This document shows positions 41,536 to 42,607 of a stretch of DNA of 42,607 nucleotides, in pieces. Under the pieces are notes generated by a model. That model searched no databases. It saw only the letters and a program-made list of their open reading frames with translations, and was not told the DNA's origin. The position numbers and the translations under genes were made by a program. The stretch is from contig JAUNWG010000012.1 of the NCBI GenBank assembly GCA_030540435.1, positions 1-42,607 of the forward strand, in the 5' to 3' direction. Every line of letters begins with the position of its first letter. Positions within the stretch are counted from its first letter, which is position 1. This DNA comes from Eubacteriales bacterium. GTDB lineage: Bacteria > Bacillota > Clostridia > Oscillospirales > Butyricicoccaceae.

Positions 41536-42471
41536 TCACCCTTGTATAACCGTCCCTGTTTTGCCGGCAAGACCGTCCGATGCCTTGTCCAACAGTGTAA
41601 TCAAAGAACGTCTTCCCGGCTTGGATTCTGCAAAGCGGATGGATGCTTCTACCTTTGGCAGCATAGAGCCGGGTGCAAAATGACCTTCTGCAACATATCT
41701 CTTTGCATCCTCAATAGAGATATCAGACAGCCATACCTGATTTTCTTTACCAAAATTCAAAGCCGCATGCTCTACTGCGGTCAGAATAACCAGCTGTTCG
41801 GCATCCAAGTTCTGCGCCAGCAGACAGCTGACATTATCCTTGTCAACCACTGCATTGACACCGACCAGCCTGCCGTTTTCATTGACAACTGGCATGCCGC
41901 CGCCGCCACACGCAATAACAATATGTCCTGCATTCAATAGCGTCTTGATCGTCAACAGCTCACAGATGCGCTTTGGCATCGGTGAAGCCACTACAATTCG
42001 ATAGCCTCTGCCTGCGTCCTCCATGCACGGGATACCATGCGCTTCATTCTGCTCCGCCTCTTCCTTTGTCATAAAGCGGCCGATCGGCTTGGTCGGATGA
42101 TGAAATGCGGGATCGTCCTTATCCACTTCTACCTGCGACAGGATAGTGGAAACCTTTTTGTCGATTCCACGGCTGTACAGCTCATACTTGATCGCATTTT
42201 GCAGGTCGATGCCAATATAGCCCTGGCTCATGGCGATACTGCTTGGCAGCGGGACCTGCTTATAAATGTGATACCGCACCACCAGATTATCCATTGCGTC
42301 CTGAATCATGCCAATCTGTGGGCCGTTGCCATGTGTAATAACAATATCCAATCCCTGTATAACAAGGTCTACGATTACTTTCGCGGTTTTCGATACGGCA
42401 ATCTTCTGCTCCTCAATGTCTTTTCCAAGCGCGTTGCCGCCAAGTGCAATAACAACTCTTTTGTTTCCCAT
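41536..42471 (-). CDS. arcC: Carbamate kinase
   Basis: A 311-residue amino acid kinase fold enzyme that makes ATP and carbamate from carbamoyl phosphate and ADP. The ATG at 42471 has GGAGG 7 nt upstream; a TTG four codons earlier is part of that site. Motifs: VVIALGGNALG, THGNGPQIGMIQ, a mid-protein PTKPIGRFMTKEEAE, RIVVASPMPKRI, VIACGGGGMPV and VNAVVDKDNVSCLLA, all typical of carbamate kinase. In the arginine deiminase path it pairs with arcA and arcB; here the neighbours are allantoin genes, so it more likely ends the oxamate branch of allantoin use (as E. coli ybcF/allK). Its operon partners would lie beyond the right edge or elsewhere. Confidence 0.96.
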   Translation of the reverse strand: MGNKRVVIALGGNALGKDIEEQKIAVSKTAKVIVDLVIQGLDIVITHGNGPQIGMIQDAMDNLVVRYHIYKQVPLPSSIAMSQGYIGIDLQNAIKYELYSRGIDKKVSTILSQVEVDKDDPAFHHPTKPIGRFMTKEEAEQNEAHGIPCMEDAGRGYRIVVASPMPKRICELLTIKTLLNAGHIVIACGGGGMPVVNENGRLVGVNAVVDKDNVSCLLAQNLDAEQLVILTAVEHAALNFGKENQVWLSDISIEDAKRYVAEGHFAPGSMLPKVEASIRFAESKPGRRSLITLLDKASDGLAGKTGTVIQG

Positions 42472-42509
42472 AAGTACCTCCAAATCCAGCTGTTATATCC
42501 AGGCATACA

Positions 42510-42527
42510 ATCTGCACGCAGATTATA
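42510..42527 (-). promoter_or_regulatory. Candidate arcC promoter overlapped by a 14-bp palindrome
   Basis: On the minus strand a perfect -10 TATAAT (42522-42527) overlaps ATCTGC-AC-GCAGAT (42510-42523), a perfect 14-bp palindrome about 39 bp before the start codon. No good -35 is seen, so an activator may be needed, or transcription comes from an upstream gene. Nothing else is recognised to the window end. Confidence 0.5.
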
Positions 42528-42607
42528 GCCACTCCCCTCTGGTCAGCCGGCCTTTATAACAGCATTTTCATAGAATAGAATCTAAATGTAAAGCAGGTCT
42601 TTGTGGT

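Noticed and set aside
1..42607. CRISPR array, rRNA operon or complete insertion sequence
   Set aside because: No regularly spaced repeats, no rRNA signatures and no transposase gene were found on either strand.

Overview
This window looks like a chromosomal segment of an anaerobic Bacillota bacterium of the class Clostridia, probably a gut Oscillospiraceae or Butyricicoccaceae relative. That placement is inferred from gene content, not from a search. The supporting evidence is a Gram-positive PolC replicase, the short HisG plus HisZ form of ATP phosphoribosyltransferase, an LTA-synthase-like enzyme, an anaerobe-type short ThiC, strong GGAGG ribosome binding sites and many consensus TTGACA/TATAAT promoters. 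Nearly all housekeeping genes lie on the minus strand.

Layout. Positions 1-1972 are the end of an integrated mobile element: an excisionase-like protein and a tyrosine integrase pointing at the 3' end of tRNA-Arg(CCG). The element continues beyond the left edge. Positions 2123-8935 hold transport genes (two NhaC-family antiporters, two EamA exporters, a ZIP metal transporter) and a cytidylate-kinase-like protein. Positions 8021-12934 appear to be one operon: LTA-synthase-like protein, exonuclease III, MoaC, a metallo-beta-lactamase-fold protein and an EamA transporter. Positions 13058-18805 are a compact histidine operon, hisZ-hisG-hisC-hisH-hisA-hisF-hisI-hisE, with no hisB or hisD. Positions 18981-29612 are an envelope, isoprenoid and replication operon, pyrH-frr-uppS-cdsA-dxr-rseP-ispG-polC. 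A sodium-coupled NSS transporter follows, then thiD-thiC behind a TPP riboswitch, dinB, and a divergent L,D-transpeptidase. Positions 36984-42471 form an allantoin-use region: an NCS1 permease and allantoinase in one operon, a composite XRE-GntR/FCD regulator with a long leader, and carbamate kinase.

How they work together. The permease would bring in allantoin (or a related ureide), allantoinase would open the ring, and carbamate kinase would recover ATP from carbamoyl phosphate at the end of an oxamate-type pathway; the middle enzymes are not in the window. The pyrH-polC operon joins nucleotide, ribosome recycling, undecaprenyl phosphate, phospholipid and MEP isoprenoid steps with the replicase. 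The most unusual items are an integrase with an XRE helix-turn-helix inserted in its core-binding domain, a fused XRE-FadR-type regulator whose roughly 250-nt leader has mutually exclusive long-range pairings, and several perfect palindromes placed on strong promoters (his operon, ZIP transporter, carbamate kinase, NhaC).
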